Source: Pseudomonas abyssi
Lineage (GTDB): Bacteria > Pseudomonadota > Gammaproteobacteria > Pseudomonadales > Pseudomonadaceae
Assembly (NCBI RefSeq): GCF_002307495.1
Contig: NZ_NTMR01000011.1
Location: forward strand, 186,001 to 250,000
Direction: 5' to 3'
Length of the DNA: 64,000 nt
The position numbers and the translations under genes are program-made. Below, in pieces: positions 36,716-45,909 of this stretch. Below the pieces are notes generated by a model. That model worked only from the letters and a program-made list of their open reading frames with translations, was not told the origin of the DNA and searched no databases. The first letter of the stretch is position 1. Each line of letters opens with the position of its first letter.

Positions 36716-38431
36716 TCAGGGCGTTGCAGCCGCTCTGCGGTAGGGGTAGACGTCGATCACCTGACCCGCTTCGATCTGGGCCTGCAGGCTTTTCCAGTAG
36801 CTGGCCTCAAACAGGTCGCCATGCATGCCGGCGAACTGGCGGCGGTGACGAATATCGGCAAACAGAAATACCGGGAACTCCTCCGGAAAGACGTCATTGG
36901 GCGACACCGAGTACCAGGGCTCGGAGGCCAGCTCCTGTTCCGGGTACAACGGTTCTGGAATGACGCGGAAGTTAACTTCGGTCAGGTAGCTGATCTCGTC
37001 ATAGTCATAGAACACCACGCGCCCGTGCCGGGTGACGCCGAAGTTCTTCAGCAGCATGTCGCCAGGAAAGATATTGGCCGCGGCCAGCTCTTTGATTGCC
37101 TTGCCGTAGTCGAGCAGGGCATCGTGCGTTTGCGTTTCGCTGGCGTGTTCCAGATAGATGTTCAGCGGGGTCATCCGGCGCTCGGTCCAGCAGTGGCGAA
37201 TCAGGATGCTGTCGCCTTCTTCTACCACTGTCGAGGGCGCCACCTCCAGCAGCTCTTTCAGGCATTCGGGGTCGAAGCGGTCGCGGGGGAAGCGGAAGTC
37301 GGCAAACTCCTGGGTGTCGGCCATGCGACCGACGCGGTCGTGGCGCTTTACCAGTCGGTACTTTTCGATAACGGTGGCGCGGTCGATGTTCTTGGACGGC
37401 GCAAAGCGGTCCTTGATGATCTTGAACACGGTATTGAAGCCGGGCAGGGTGAATACGCTCATCACCATGCCGCGCACGCCGGGCGCCATGATGAAGCGAT
37501 CGTCGGAGTTGGCCAGGTGAGCAATCAGCGCGCGGTAGAACTCGGACTTGCCCTGCTTGTAGAACCCGATGGCGGTATACAGCTCGGCCAGGTGCTTGCC
37601 AGGTATCAATTGCTTGATGAAACCAATCAGCTCGCTGGGTACTGCGCACTCGACCATGAAATAGGAGCGAGTAAAGGAAAAGATGATTGAGACTTCCGAC
37701 TCGTCAGTGATGACGGTGTCGACGCTGATGCCGCGGTTTTCCCGATGCACCAGCGGCAGAACAAAGGGCCATTGTTCGTGCTGGCTGATGAGTCGGCCGA
37801 CGAGGTAGGCGCCTTTGTTGCGGTAAAAGACGCTTTGTACCATTTCGGCGGTCAATCCGCGGTCCATCTGTGCCCAGTCGGGCAAGCCCTGCTGCAGCTC
37901 GTTGACGATCATGCCTACATCACGGGTCATGTCCTCCCAGGGCGCATCGAAGCTGTACTCGCTGAGAATCTGGTGTGCCAGCCCTTGCAGTGACCCTTCG
38001 GAGATGAAACCGCGCGTCAGCGCGATGCGCGACGGCGGACGGGTGACCGGGCGGGTGCTATGCACGAACATGGTGTCGTCGCTGATCTGGTCGTGCTGGT
38101 GCAGGCTGCAAAAGATGGAGTTGAACCAGGTTTCGGCCAGCTCGTCGTCAAAGCGCTGATCAATCAGCTGGATATAGGCCTCACGAATGCCCGGCCAGGC
38201 GTCGACGCTCAGTATCTGGGGGCCGAAGGTGCTGCCCGCCAGCCCGTCGGCTGTTTCCTGCACCTGTTCCTCATAGGCATTGATGCGCAAGGTGGACGCT
38301 TCCTGGATATCGTTCCAGCGCGCTTGCTCGAAGCGCGCCCGGGCGCCGGAGGTAAGGTCGCGGAAGAGTCGGCGGTAGCGATCGAAGCCGGACAGTATCT
38401 GCTGGGCTATCTGGTCTGAGGATTGGGGCAT
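36716..38431 (-). CDS. aceK: Isocitrate dehydrogenase kinase/phosphatase AceK
   Basis: The 571-residue enzyme phosphorylates and dephosphorylates isocitrate dehydrogenase, steering carbon into the glyoxylate shunt. The ATP-binding region [17 protein letters not shown] is present at about 320-336. So are [16 protein letters not shown] and the kinase-core segment [20 protein letters not shown]. The ATG at 38431 gives the usual N terminus ([16 protein letters not shown]); the frame is open to 38497 but adds unrelated residues. Length is close to E. coli AceK (578). Confidence 0.96.
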   Translation of the reverse strand: MPQSSDQIAQQILSGFDRYRRLFRDLTSGARARFEQARWNDIQEASTLRINAYEEQVQETADGLAGSTFGPQILSVDAWPGIREAYIQLIDQRFDDELAETWFNSIFCSLHQHDQISDDTMFVHSTRPVTRPPSRIALTRGFISEGSLQGLAHQILSEYSFDAPWEDMTRDVGMIVNELQQGLPDWAQMDRGLTAEMVQSVFYRNKGAYLVGRLISQHEQWPFVLPLVHRENRGISVDTVITDESEVSIIFSFTRSYFMVECAVPSELIGFIKQLIPGKHLAELYTAIGFYKQGKSEFYRALIAHLANSDDRFIMAPGVRGMVMSVFTLPGFNTVFKIIKDRFAPSKNIDRATVIEKYRLVKRHDRVGRMADTQEFADFRFPRDRFDPECLKELLEVAPSTVVEEGDSILIRHCWTERRMTPLNIYLEHASETQTHDALLDYGKAIKELAAANIFPGDMLLKNFGVTRHGRVVFYDYDEISYLTEVNFRVIPEPLYPEQELASEPWYSVSPNDVFPEEFPVFLFADIRHRRQFAGMHGDLFEASYWKSLQAQIEAGQVIDVYPYRRAAATP

Positions 38432-38536
38432 GGAGGGCCTGCGAGCTGAGGGGCTAAAGCTCGCAGCATAGCCAGTTGGCTGCCTGCGCGGCAACACCGT
38501 CGCGGTGGGCGACGGTGTTGTTCGATGGGCTGGCGC

Positions 38537-39511
38537 TTACTGAACGGTTTCCTGCTCGGTAAACAGGTCGGTGAACAGCATTGAGGACAGGTAGCGCTCG
38601 CCCGAGTCGGGCAGGATGACGACAATGGTTTTGCCTTGCATGCTTGGCTCTTCGGCCACCCGCACCGCGGCGGCCATGGCTGCGCCGCAGGAAATGCCCA
38701 CCAGGATGCCTTCTTCGCGCATCAGCCGCAGGGCCATGTCCTTGGCTTCCTCGTCGCTGACCTTTTCGACCCGGTCGACTTGGCTGAGATCCAGGTTGGC
38801 GGGGACAAAGCCGGCGCCGATGCCCTGAATCTTATGCGGGCTGGGTTTGACTTCGTCGCCCTGCAGGGTTTGGGTGATCACCGGCGAGGAGCTGGGCTCG
38901 ACGGCGATGGAGATGATCTGTTTGCCGCAGCTCTGCTTGATGTAGCGCGATACCCCGGTGATGGTGCCGCCGGTGCCAACGCCGGCGACCAGGGCATCAA
39001 TGGCGCCGTCGGTATCTTTCCAGATCTCGGGGCCGGTGGTTTTTTCGTGGATTGCCGGGTTGGCCGGATTTTCAAACTGCTGCAGCAGCACGTAGGTGTC
39101 CGGGTGCTGGGTGGTCAGTTCCTGCGCCTTGTCGATTGCCCCCTTCATGCCTTTGGCCGGCTCCGTCAGCACCAGTTCGGCGCCGAGTGCCTTGAGTACC
39201 TTGCGGCGTTCCAGACTCATTGAGGCGGGCATGGTCAGCACCAGTTTGTAGCCGCGCGCGGCGGCGACGAAGGCCAGGCCGATGCCGGTGTTGCCGGACG
39301 TCGGCTCGACGATGGTCATGCCGGGCTTGAGCCGTCCGCTGGACTCGGCATCCCAGATCATGCTCGCGCCGATACGGCACTTGACCGAGTAGGCGGGATT
39401 GCGGCCTTCGATCTTGGCGAGAATGGTGACGCCCTTCGGACCAAGGCGGTTGATACGAACCAGCGGCGTGTTGCCGATGGCCTGGGAGTTGTCTGCGAAT
39501 ATGCGGCTCAT
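38537..39511 (-). CDS. cysK: Cysteine synthase A (O-acetylserine sulfhydrylase)
   Basis: The 324-residue PLP enzyme makes cysteine from O-acetylserine and sulfide. The PLP lysine is K44 (YSVKCRIG), with [11 protein letters not shown] for substrate binding and [10 protein letters not shown] for the phosphate loop. The match runs closely along E. coli CysK, including FTDLFTEQE at the end. The ATG at 39511 has the site AAGGAG; the frame is open to 39628 without support. Upstream on the minus strand TTGACG with TAGGCT at 17 bases is a weak promoter candidate. It is divergent from the gene at 39622. Confidence 0.97.
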   Translation of the reverse strand: MSRIFADNSQAIGNTPLVRINRLGPKGVTILAKIEGRNPAYSVKCRIGASMIWDAESSGRLKPGMTIVEPTSGNTGIGLAFVAAARGYKLVLTMPASMSLERRKVLKALGAELVLTEPAKGMKGAIDKAQELTTQHPDTYVLLQQFENPANPAIHEKTTGPEIWKDTDGAIDALVAGVGTGGTITGVSRYIKQSCGKQIISIAVEPSSSPVITQTLQGDEVKPSPHKIQGIGAGFVPANLDLSQVDRVEKVSDEEAKDMALRLMREEGILVGISCGAAMAAAVRVAEEPSMQGKTIVVILPDSGERYLSSMLFTDLFTEQETVQ

Positions 39512-39621
39512 GATGGCGACTCCTTGTAAACAATGGCTGCAGGGTGGGCCAATCAGCCTATGCTGGGCAGGTATTAACGTCAATTGGCTGAACCCTGGGC
39601 GACTGCGCTGGTCCATTGGGC

Positions 39622-40692
39622 ATGACACGTCGATCCAAGCTAGGTTGGTCTTTTCTGGTGCTACTGGCGCTGCTGTTGCTGGCGGTGCACCTGCTGTTGC
39701 CTTATTTCATCAAGGACCTCATGAACCGCAAGATGGCCGATATGGGCGATTATCGCGGTCATGTTGAAGACGTTGATATTGTGCTCTGGCGTGGGGCTTA
39801 TCGGCTCAACCAATTGAATATCGTCAAGGTGGATGGTGAGCAGCAGGTGCCTTTTGTGCGACTGCCGCGTACTGATATCAAGATGCGTCTGCGCCCGTTC
39901 TGGGAAAGCGGCAGTATCGTCGCTGAAGTAGACCTCTACTCCCCGCAGCTGAACTTTGTCGACGGCGATAGCGATGAGCAGAAGCAGACGGGGCAGGGCG
40001 TAGGCTGGCGTCAGGCGTTGCAGGAGCTGATTCCGGTGCGGCTGGATCGGGTAGAAGTCTACGATGGTGAAGTGGCCTTCCGTAATTTTCACTCCGAGCC
40101 GCCGGTCAATCTGTACGTCAATCAACTGCACCTGACCGCCCACAACCTGACCAACGCTGAGCAGCGCGAAGGCGCGCGTGATGCGGACCTGGAAGGCGAG
40201 GGCCTGTTGCTTGCGCACGCACCTGTGCAGTTTTCCTCGCGCTTCGATCCCTTGGGGGACTGGGAGAATGCGGATATGCGCCTGCGCGTAACCGATGTCG
40301 AGCTACCGCGACTGAATGACTTTGCGACCGCTTATGGGCGCTTTGATTTCAACGCAGGCACCGGCGATCTTGTCCTGGAAGCGGAGGTTCGCGACGGTCA
40401 GATGCAGGGCTATATCAAGCCGCTGGTGCGCGGTGCGGACATCTTTGACGTGCAGCAAGATTTGCGCAACCCGGAAAAGAGCCTGGTTCGCGGGCTGTGG
40501 GAAGCCGTTGTCGGGGGCGGACAGCAACTGTTGCAGAACCAGCAGGCCGATCAATTTGCCACCCGTGTAGACCTGGAGGGCTCCGTCCGCTCCCCTGATG
40601 TCAGCGCCTGGCAGGCGTTTTTCAATATTTTGCGAAATGCCTTTGTTGAGGCGTTTACCAGCCGCTTCGAACGAGTCGACGCGGACCAGTAA
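39622..40692 (+). CDS. DUF748/AsmA-like membrane-anchored protein
   Basis: The 356-residue protein has an N-terminal membrane anchor at about 8-30 and a periplasmic beta-rich body. It shows [22 protein letters not shown] and [28 protein letters not shown], typical of DUF748 proteins in the AsmA-like group. Related large members bridge inner and outer membranes; a short one like this has no known substrate. The ATG at 39622 is preferred over an in-frame TTG at 39616. It is a single gene ended by a terminator. Confidence 0.8.
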   Translation: MTRRSKLGWSFLVLLALLLLAVHLLLPYFIKDLMNRKMADMGDYRGHVEDVDIVLWRGAYRLNQLNIVKVDGEQQVPFVRLPRTDIKMRLRPFWESGSIVAEVDLYSPQLNFVDGDSDEQKQTGQGVGWRQALQELIPVRLDRVEVYDGEVAFRNFHSEPPVNLYVNQLHLTAHNLTNAEQREGARDADLEGEGLLLAHAPVQFSSRFDPLGDWENADMRLRVTDVELPRLNDFATAYGRFDFNAGTGDLVLEAEVRDGQMQGYIKPLVRGADIFDVQQDLRNPEKSLVRGLWEAVVGGGQQLLQNQQADQFATRVDLEGSVRSPDVSAWQAFFNILRNAFVEAFTSRFERVDADQ

Positions 40693-40725
40693 CAGCGCCT
40701 GAATCTATCTCGCAGTGACTGATAA

Positions 40726-40745
40726 CCCGGCATCAGCCGGGCTTT
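40726..40745 (+). terminator. Probable terminator after the DUF748-like gene
   Basis: CCCGGC pairs with GCCGGG around ATCA, with flanking AA before and CTTTGG after. The T tract is weak. Confidence 0.5.
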
Positions 40746-40762
40746 GGTTCCCGTAGCCCGCG

Positions 40763-40792
40763 TTTACAGTGCAAACAGGCACAGGCTATAGT
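40763..40792 (+). promoter_or_regulatory. Sigma-70 promoter for the moxR-VWA pair
   Basis: TTTACA (40763-40768), an 18-base spacer and TATAGT (40787-40792) form a good sigma-70 promoter, with five of six consensus bases in each hexamer. It lies 50 bases before the moxR ATG. Confidence 0.6.
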
Positions 40793-40841
40793 TTTCGATC
40801 TTTTTTCTGGTTTAACACGGCTCCGGCCCAAGGAATATCCG

Positions 40842-41687
40842 ATGAAGTTCGAAGGTACTCAGTCCTACGTCGCTACCGACGACCTGAAACTGGCGGTTAA
40901 CGCCGCTATCACACTGGAACGCCCGCTGCTGATCAAGGGTGAGCCGGGCACCGGTAAAACCATGCTGGCTGAACAACTGGCCGAGTCCATGGGCGCCAAA
41001 CTGATTACCTGGCACATCAAGTCCACCACCAAGGCGCACCAGGGCCTGTACGAGTACGACGCCGTCAGCCGCCTGCGTGACTCGCAGCTCGGTGTCGACA
41101 AGGTTCACGACGTCGCCAACTACATCAAGAAAGGCAAGCTGTGGGAGGCTTTCGAGTCGGAAGAACGCGCCATTCTGCTGATTGACGAGATCGACAAGGC
41201 CGACATCGAGTTTCCGAACGACCTGCTGCAAGAGCTCGACAAGATGGAGTTCTATGTCTACGAGACCAATCAGACCATCAAGGCCAAGCAGCGTCCGATC
41301 ATCATCATTACCTCCAACAACGAGAAAGAGCTGCCAGACGCCTTCCTGCGCCGCTGCTTCTTCCACTACATCGCTTTCCCCGATCGCGACACCATGAAGA
41401 AGATTGTGGAAGTGCACTTCCCTAAGATCGAGAGTGCGCTGCTGTCCGAAGCCATGGATATCTTTTTCGATGTACGCAAGGTGCCGGGTATCAAGAAGAA
41501 GCCGTCTACCTCCGAGCTGGTTGACTGGCTGAAGCTGCTGATGGCTGACCAGATTCCCGAAGCGGTGCTGCGTGATCGCGACCCGACCAAGGCGATTCCG
41601 CCACTCTACGGCGCGCTGGTCAAGAATGAGCAGGATGTCCAGCTGCTGGAACGTCTGGCCTTCATGACCCGTCGCCAGAACCGCTAG
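40842..41687 (+). CDS. MoxR family AAA+ ATPase
   Basis: The 281-residue ATPase has Walker A GEPGTGKT at 33-40, Walker B ILLIDEIDKA at 111-120, and sensor 1 in IIITSNNEKELPDAFLRR with the arginine finger pair. MoxR ATPases work with VWA-domain partners as chaperones in metal-cofactor insertion or complex assembly. The partner gene follows at 41806. The actual client is unknown; no obvious metalloenzyme operon is beside it. Confidence 0.92.
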   Translation: MKFEGTQSYVATDDLKLAVNAAITLERPLLIKGEPGTGKTMLAEQLAESMGAKLITWHIKSTTKAHQGLYEYDAVSRLRDSQLGVDKVHDVANYIKKGKLWEAFESEERAILLIDEIDKADIEFPNDLLQELDKMEFYVYETNQTIKAKQRPIIIITSNNEKELPDAFLRRCFFHYIAFPDRDTMKKIVEVHFPKIESALLSEAMDIFFDVRKVPGIKKKPSTSELVDWLKLLMADQIPEAVLRDRDPTKAIPPLYGALVKNEQDVQLLERLAFMTRRQNR

Positions 41688-41791
41688 CAGGCGGTTGAAA
41701 ATCGACCTGCGGAGCGAGCGCGACCATCCAATAGCAGCCTGGTAACTGAACCCGGCGCTGGCCGCATCGCCCGCGTTTTTCAACAACCTGC
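41687..41791. repeat. Inverted-repeat (MITE-like) element between moxR and the VWA gene
   Basis: Fifteen-base ends at 41687-41701 (GCAGGCGGTTGAAAA) and 41777-41791 (TTTTCAACAACCTGC) are inverted copies with two mismatches. They enclose about 75 GC-rich bases. The left end overlaps the last base of the moxR stop codon and the right end stops just before the AAGGGGGT ribosome site of the next gene. The ends resemble dispersed Pseudomonas repeats with GCAGGTTGTTGAAAA termini, from memory; copy number needs a genome search. Confidence 0.55.
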
Positions 41792-41805
41792 CAAGGGGGT
41801 GCCCG

Positions 41806-42984
41806 ATGTTACTGGGCCTGTTCAATGAAATGCGTGCAGCCAAGGTACCGGTGTCGGTTCGCGAGCTGCTCGATCTGATCAATGCGCTGAAGCACCATGT
41901 GGTGTTCGCCGATATGAACGAGTTTTACTATCTGGCGCGCACGGTCATGGTCAAGGATGAACGCCATTTCGACAAGTTCGACCGTGCCTTTGGTGCCTAT
42001 TTCAAGGGGCTGGAAAACCTCGATCAGCTGATTGAGGCGATGATTCCCGATGATTGGCTGCGCAAGGAGTTCGAGCGCATGCTGACTGAGGAAGAGAAGG
42101 CCAAGATCCAGACCCTTGGTGGTCTGGACAAGCTGATCGAAGAATTTAAGAAACGCCTCGAAGAGCAGAAAGAGCGCCACGAAGGCGGCAACAAATGGGT
42201 CGGCACCGGTGGTACCAGCCCGTTTGGTTCCGGTGGTTTCAACCCTGAGGGTATTCGAGTCGGAGACGCCGGCAAACGCCAGGGCAAGGCAGTCAAGGTC
42301 TGGGATCAGCGCGAATACAAGAACCTGGATGATCAGGTGGAGCTGGGTACGCGCAACATTAAGGTGGCGCTGCGGCGTCTGCGCAAATTCGCCCGTCAGG
42401 GCGCTGCAGACGAGCTGGATATCGATGGCACCATTGACCACACCGCCAAGGATGCGGGCCTGCTGAATATCCAGATGCGGCCGGAGCGGCGCAACGCGGT
42501 CAAGCTGCTGCTGCTATTTGATATCGGCGGGTCAATGGATGCACACATCAAGGTGTGCGAAGAACTGTTTTCCGCCTGCCGTACCGAGTTCAAGCATCTG
42601 GAGTACTACTACTTCCACAACTGCATTTACGAGTCAGTCTGGAAGAACAACATGCGCCGTACCAGCGAGCGTACCTCGACGCTGGACCTGCTGCACAAGT
42701 ACGGGCCGGACTACAAGGTGGTGTTTGTCGGTGACGCGGCCATGGCGCCTTACGAGATTACCCAGCCGGGTGGCAGCGTGGAGCATTGGAACGAGGAGGC
42801 GGGCTACGTCTGGATTCAGCGCTTCATGGAAAAATACAAGAAGCTCATCTGGATCAATCCGTATCCCAAGGATGCCTGGGAGTACACCTCGTCGACCAAG
42901 CTGATTCGCGAGTTGATTGAAGACAAGATGTACCCGTTGACCTTGCAGGGTCTGGAAGACGGCATGAAGCACCTCAGCAAGTAG
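41806..42984 (+). CDS. VWA-domain protein, CoxE-like partner of MoxR
   Basis: The 392-residue protein has a helical N-terminal region (about 1-130), a charged and Gly-rich linker (about 130-165) and a C-terminal VWA domain. The metal-binding site reads D239-I-G-G-S243, so the usual first serine of DxSxS is glycine. Downstream, PYPKDAWEYTSSTKLIRELI closes the domain. CoxE-type proteins act with MoxR ATPases in enzyme maturation. It starts at ATG 41806 with AAGGGGGT upstream and is separated from moxR by the repeat element. Confidence 0.88.
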   Translation: MLLGLFNEMRAAKVPVSVRELLDLINALKHHVVFADMNEFYYLARTVMVKDERHFDKFDRAFGAYFKGLENLDQLIEAMIPDDWLRKEFERMLTEEEKAKIQTLGGLDKLIEEFKKRLEEQKERHEGGNKWVGTGGTSPFGSGGFNPEGIRVGDAGKRQGKAVKVWDQREYKNLDDQVELGTRNIKVALRRLRKFARQGAADELDIDGTIDHTAKDAGLLNIQMRPERRNAVKLLLLFDIGGSMDAHIKVCEELFSACRTEFKHLEYYYFHNCIYESVWKNNMRRTSERTSTLDLLHKYGPDYKVVFVGDAAMAPYEITQPGGSVEHWNEEAGYVWIQRFMEKYKKLIWINPYPKDAWEYTSSTKLIRELIEDKMYPLTLQGLEDGMKHLSK

Positions 42985-42998
42985 TTTGCCTGTGCTCT

Positions 42999-43022
42999 CG
43001 ACCTCAGGCTTGCCTGAGGTCG
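42999..43022 (+). terminator. Perfect hairpin downstream of the VWA gene
   Basis: CGACCTCAGG pairs perfectly with CCTGAGGTCG around CTTG, 14 bases after the VWA stop. No T tract follows, so it may be a processing stem or a weak terminator. A second small stem (CAGCAGG with CCTGCTG) follows near 43050. Nothing else is seen up to 43212. Confidence 0.45.
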
Positions 43023-43212
43023 AAGGCTACCGGCGCCCACGCTTTGCACAGCAGGCCCCACCTGCTGGACTGGCGCGCTGCCTTCTGGGCGCTGGTCTCT
43101 TCACGTGATGTTTCTACCTAATCGGTGTTGCCCGGTTGCTAACCACTACGGGTGATGGGCGCAGGCGTCAGCCTGTGGTCAAGTGGCGAGAAACAACCAA
43201 GGCAGGTTTCTT

Positions 43213-44214
43213 GTGCACCCCCACACCATTCCCCATAGCGTTGACGGTCGCTGGCTGCTGGCGCTGTATCTGATCATTCCTCTGTCACTGCTTGTGGTGC
43301 TGGCCGACCTGCTGCTTTTGGGTCGTCACTGGCAGCAGCAATGGCTTCCGGATGACCCCAACGATTGGGCTGTGTGGGCGCTACTGTTCGGGCTGCCGCA
43401 CATTGTGGCCAGCGCGCTAACTGTTGCTAAACCGGCCTACATCGGCCACTTCTGGCGGCGCCTGTTACCTGCATTGCTGGTGTTCTGCGCTATCAGCCTG
43501 CTGGGGCTACTGGGGCCGCAGCCGCTGAGTTATCAGGTGCTTTTCGTCTTCTTCGCTGCTTTCACGGTGTATCACGTGCTGTCGCAGCAGTTAGGGATCG
43601 GGCTGGTACTGGCCGGGCTACGCCCGGATGCGCTGTTTTTGCGCTGGAAGTGGACGGCCATCGTCAGCGGTTTGGCCATTTACCTCAACGTGTACGGCCA
43701 GCAATTTCTTGGGCGGGTGCAGATTGCAGGGGTAGACCTCTACCAGCTGCTGGGTGTGGCTGGCGCTCTGCTATGCGCGGCGCTGATGTTGCTGACCTGG
43801 CAATTGGCGCGGCTGACTGAGGGGCGACTGGGGCGCGCCTACCTGTGGGCCAACGCGCTGCTGTTGCTCTCGGCACTGTTGATCGATCGGCTCGGCTACA
43901 CGCTGTTCGTGATTTTGATGCCGCGCCTGATCCATGACCTGACCGCGTACAGCGTGTACATCACCCATGATCGCAACCGCAACCAGGGGGGTGAGCCTGG
44001 CTGGTTATACCGTTGGTTGCCGCGCGGGCGCTGGGTGCCGCTGCTCTGGTTGCCGTTGTGTTCGGTTGCCATCGCCTGGCCGCTGAACAATCTGCAGCAC
44101 TACTGGCCGGTGGCGGCGGTCGTGCTTGTGGTGTCGTTCATGCATTACTACTACGAGGGCTTTGTCTGGCGCGGGGACAGTCCGCTGCGCAGACATGTGC
44201 GATTCAGTCGCTAG
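43213..44214 (+). CDS. Polytopic membrane protein with conserved-looking histidines, unknown family
   Basis: The 333-residue product has about nine hydrophobic segments (near 14-36, 54-70, 84-101, 107-124, 148-164, 180-198, 208-224, 228-248, 276-292 and 297-315). Histidines H63 (GLPHI), H121 (YHVLSQQ), H241 (LIHDLTAYSVYITHD), H252 and H311 (FMHYYYEGF) lie at or near helix ends, as in metal-dependent membrane oxygenases or desaturases. No family is recognised. I prefer the GTG at 43213, with AAGGCAGG upstream; a GTG at 43183 would add ten residues. It converges with the gene at 44230. Confidence 0.78.
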   Translation: MHPHTIPHSVDGRWLLALYLIIPLSLLVVLADLLLLGRHWQQQWLPDDPNDWAVWALLFGLPHIVASALTVAKPAYIGHFWRRLLPALLVFCAISLLGLLGPQPLSYQVLFVFFAAFTVYHVLSQQLGIGLVLAGLRPDALFLRWKWTAIVSGLAIYLNVYGQQFLGRVQIAGVDLYQLLGVAGALLCAALMLLTWQLARLTEGRLGRAYLWANALLLLSALLIDRLGYTLFVILMPRLIHDLTAYSVYITHDRNRNQGGEPGWLYRWLPRGRWVPLLWLPLCSVAIAWPLNNLQHYWPVAAVVLVVSFMHYYYEGFVWRGDSPLRRHVRFSR

Positions 44215-44229
44215 TGCTGTGCCGCGGCC

Positions 44230-44565
44230 TCAGGCCTTTTTGACAAACTCGGACTTGAGCTTCATCGGGCCGATGCCGTCGATGCGGCAGTCGATGTCGT
44301 GATCGCCGTCTACCAGGCGAATGTTCTTCACTTTGGTGCCCACCTTGACGACCAGAGAAGAACCTTTGACTTTCAGGTCCTTGATCACGGTGACGCTGTC
44401 CCCGTCGCTCAGCGGGTTGCCGTTGGCATCAGTGATGGTTTTGCTGTCATTGCTTTGCTCATCTTCCGACCACTCGTGCGCGCATTCCGGGCAGACATAC
44501 AGCAGGCCATCCTGGTAGGTATAGGTTGATTGGCAGGCAGGGCAGTGGGGCAGATCGCTCATCAT
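44230..44565 (-). CDS. yjdM: Zinc-ribbon protein YjdM (PhnA-like)
   Basis: The 111-residue protein has an N-terminal zinc ribbon with C8, C11, C25 and C28 (CPAC, CPEC) and a C-terminal PhnA domain ([22 protein letters not shown]). Despite the old name PhnA, phosphonoacetate hydrolase activity is not supported for this family. A choice of ATG codons exists at 44565 and 44562; AAAAGGTG precedes both. Confidence 0.93.
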   Translation of the reverse strand: MMSDLPHCPACQSTYTYQDGLLYVCPECAHEWSEDEQSNDSKTITDANGNPLSDGDSVTVIKDLKVKGSSLVVKVGTKVKNIRLVDGDHDIDCRIDGIGPMKLKSEFVKKA

Positions 44566-44670
44566 GAACACCTTTTACTGGCGATGACCCTGCGTGGTGC
44601 AGGGTCTTTGGCGCGGCATGATGCACCAAGCGTGCGGCGCTGTCCAATTGGCCAGGTCGCACGCCCGGAC

Positions 44671-45807
44671 TTATTCCTGCGGTTTGGCGACGATACGCCG
44701 GTCATCGCTGCTGATCAGCAGCAGATTGCCTTGTTCGTCCAGATCAAAGCGGTGCAGGTGTTGCAGCAGGTCAAACATCTGCTGGTCCTGTTGCATCAGC
44801 GGGTCCATACAGGCCCGCAGGGTGGCCGCGACCGCTTTGGTACTGAGGCTTTCGCCATCAAGCTGATAGCTGCTGGTGAACTGGTTGCAGGCGCCCTGGC
44901 CACCAAACAGGCCGTCGGCGTTGAATTGCAGGGTAGCCGGATGTTCCGGATCAACCGCAGCGCCGTTGATGCTGACGACTTGCCAGGGTTGGGCCGTGAG
45001 CAGGCTCTGTGGTGAACCTCCGCAGCCTGTCAGCGGAGTCTCGCCGCTGTGCACCGTTACCTGATAGGGGTGTGGCATGCCGGTCATGCTGTCACGGCAT
45101 AGCTGCGGGGTCACGTCGACTCGCAGCTGGTTGTTTTGATTGCTGGCATCAAACTGGTAGCTCTCACCGGCCATGGTGGCGGTAGGGGTGGGCGTCAGCT
45201 GTGTCGCAGTCTGTCCCTGGCGGTTGAGGGCGATGCGCTGGGCGTCCATCTCCAGCGTCCAGCCGGGCTCGTTGCCTCCGGCCCGCAGCGGCAGCAGTGC
45301 GCTGACGTCTACAATCTGCGCGTCGTCCGCAACGCGCCCATTCACCTGGATCATGGTCAGCAGCCCCATATTGTTGACCTGCTGAGTGACGTCAATAGGG
45401 TTGCTGGTATCGGTGGTCCACAGCAGTTGTCCTGCAGCATCGCGGATCTGCGCCGAGACGCTGTAGCGCAGGCGAGCATCGAACATTCGGGGCTCAACGT
45501 CCAGTTCGAAGGGCACTGGTACCTGCGTGCCGATCAGGGTGATGGTCTGCTCGGCCAGCACTGCGGCGGGCGCATCTGCGCGTGAAACATCAGACAGTTT
45601 TACCTGAGCGACGCTGCCCGGAGGCAGGGCGATGCGTTCACGGTAGCCGATTGAGCCGGTGACCAGGCTGGTACGAGGTGTCACCTGTTCTTCGAGGGTG
45701 TCGGGCTGTTCACCGGCGCCGTCTGCCTGGTTGCTGTTGTTGGCGCAGGCGCCGAGCGCTGCGCCAAGGGCAATCGGCAGCAGGTAGCGGATTGAGGGGT
45801 TGGGCAT
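44671..45807 (-). CDS. Multidomain lipoprotein: YbaY-like plus META domain
   Basis: The 378-residue protein has a lipoprotein signal with lipobox ALGAC, so C21 is lipidated. A YbaY-like beta domain follows at about 47-150 (RIALPPGSVAQVKLSDVSRADA). The middle region at about 165-270 contains a C...C pair and resembles COG3650-type domains. A META (HslJ-like) domain lies at about 275-372 (WQVVSINGAAVDPE, CNQFTSSYQLDG, ATLRACMDP). The domain order suggests an envelope protein. HslJ-type domains are linked to heat and novobiocin tolerance; the function of the fusion is unknown. Confidence 0.85.
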   Translation of the reverse strand: MPNPSIRYLLPIALGAALGACANNSNQADGAGEQPDTLEEQVTPRTSLVTGSIGYRERIALPPGSVAQVKLSDVSRADAPAAVLAEQTITLIGTQVPVPFELDVEPRMFDARLRYSVSAQIRDAAGQLLWTTDTSNPIDVTQQVNNMGLLTMIQVNGRVADDAQIVDVSALLPLRAGGNEPGWTLEMDAQRIALNRQGQTATQLTPTPTATMAGESYQFDASNQNNQLRVDVTPQLCRDSMTGMPHPYQVTVHSGETPLTGCGGSPQSLLTAQPWQVVSINGAAVDPEHPATLQFNADGLFGGQGACNQFTSSYQLDGESLSTKAVAATLRACMDPLMQQDQQMFDLLQHLHRFDLDEQGNLLLISSDDRRIVAKPQE

Positions 45808-45865
45808 GGGATTCCCTCCAGCAGGGTCGCCGAGGCGACAAGGTCCATAGGTCAGCTTTGAGTGT

Positions 45866-45901
45866 AAACCAATTCGCCCGGCGTGCCGGGCGCTTTGGTT
45901 T
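45866..45901. terminator. Bipartite terminator hairpin downstream of cti
   Basis: AAACCAA (45866-45872) pairs with TTGGTTT (45895-45901), enclosing the inner stem CGCCCGG/CCGGGCG. It lies 9 bases after the cti stop on the minus strand, with TTGGTTTAC as a weak T tract, and upstream of the lipoprotein gene. Confidence 0.65.
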
Positions 45902-45909
45902 TGCCGTGA

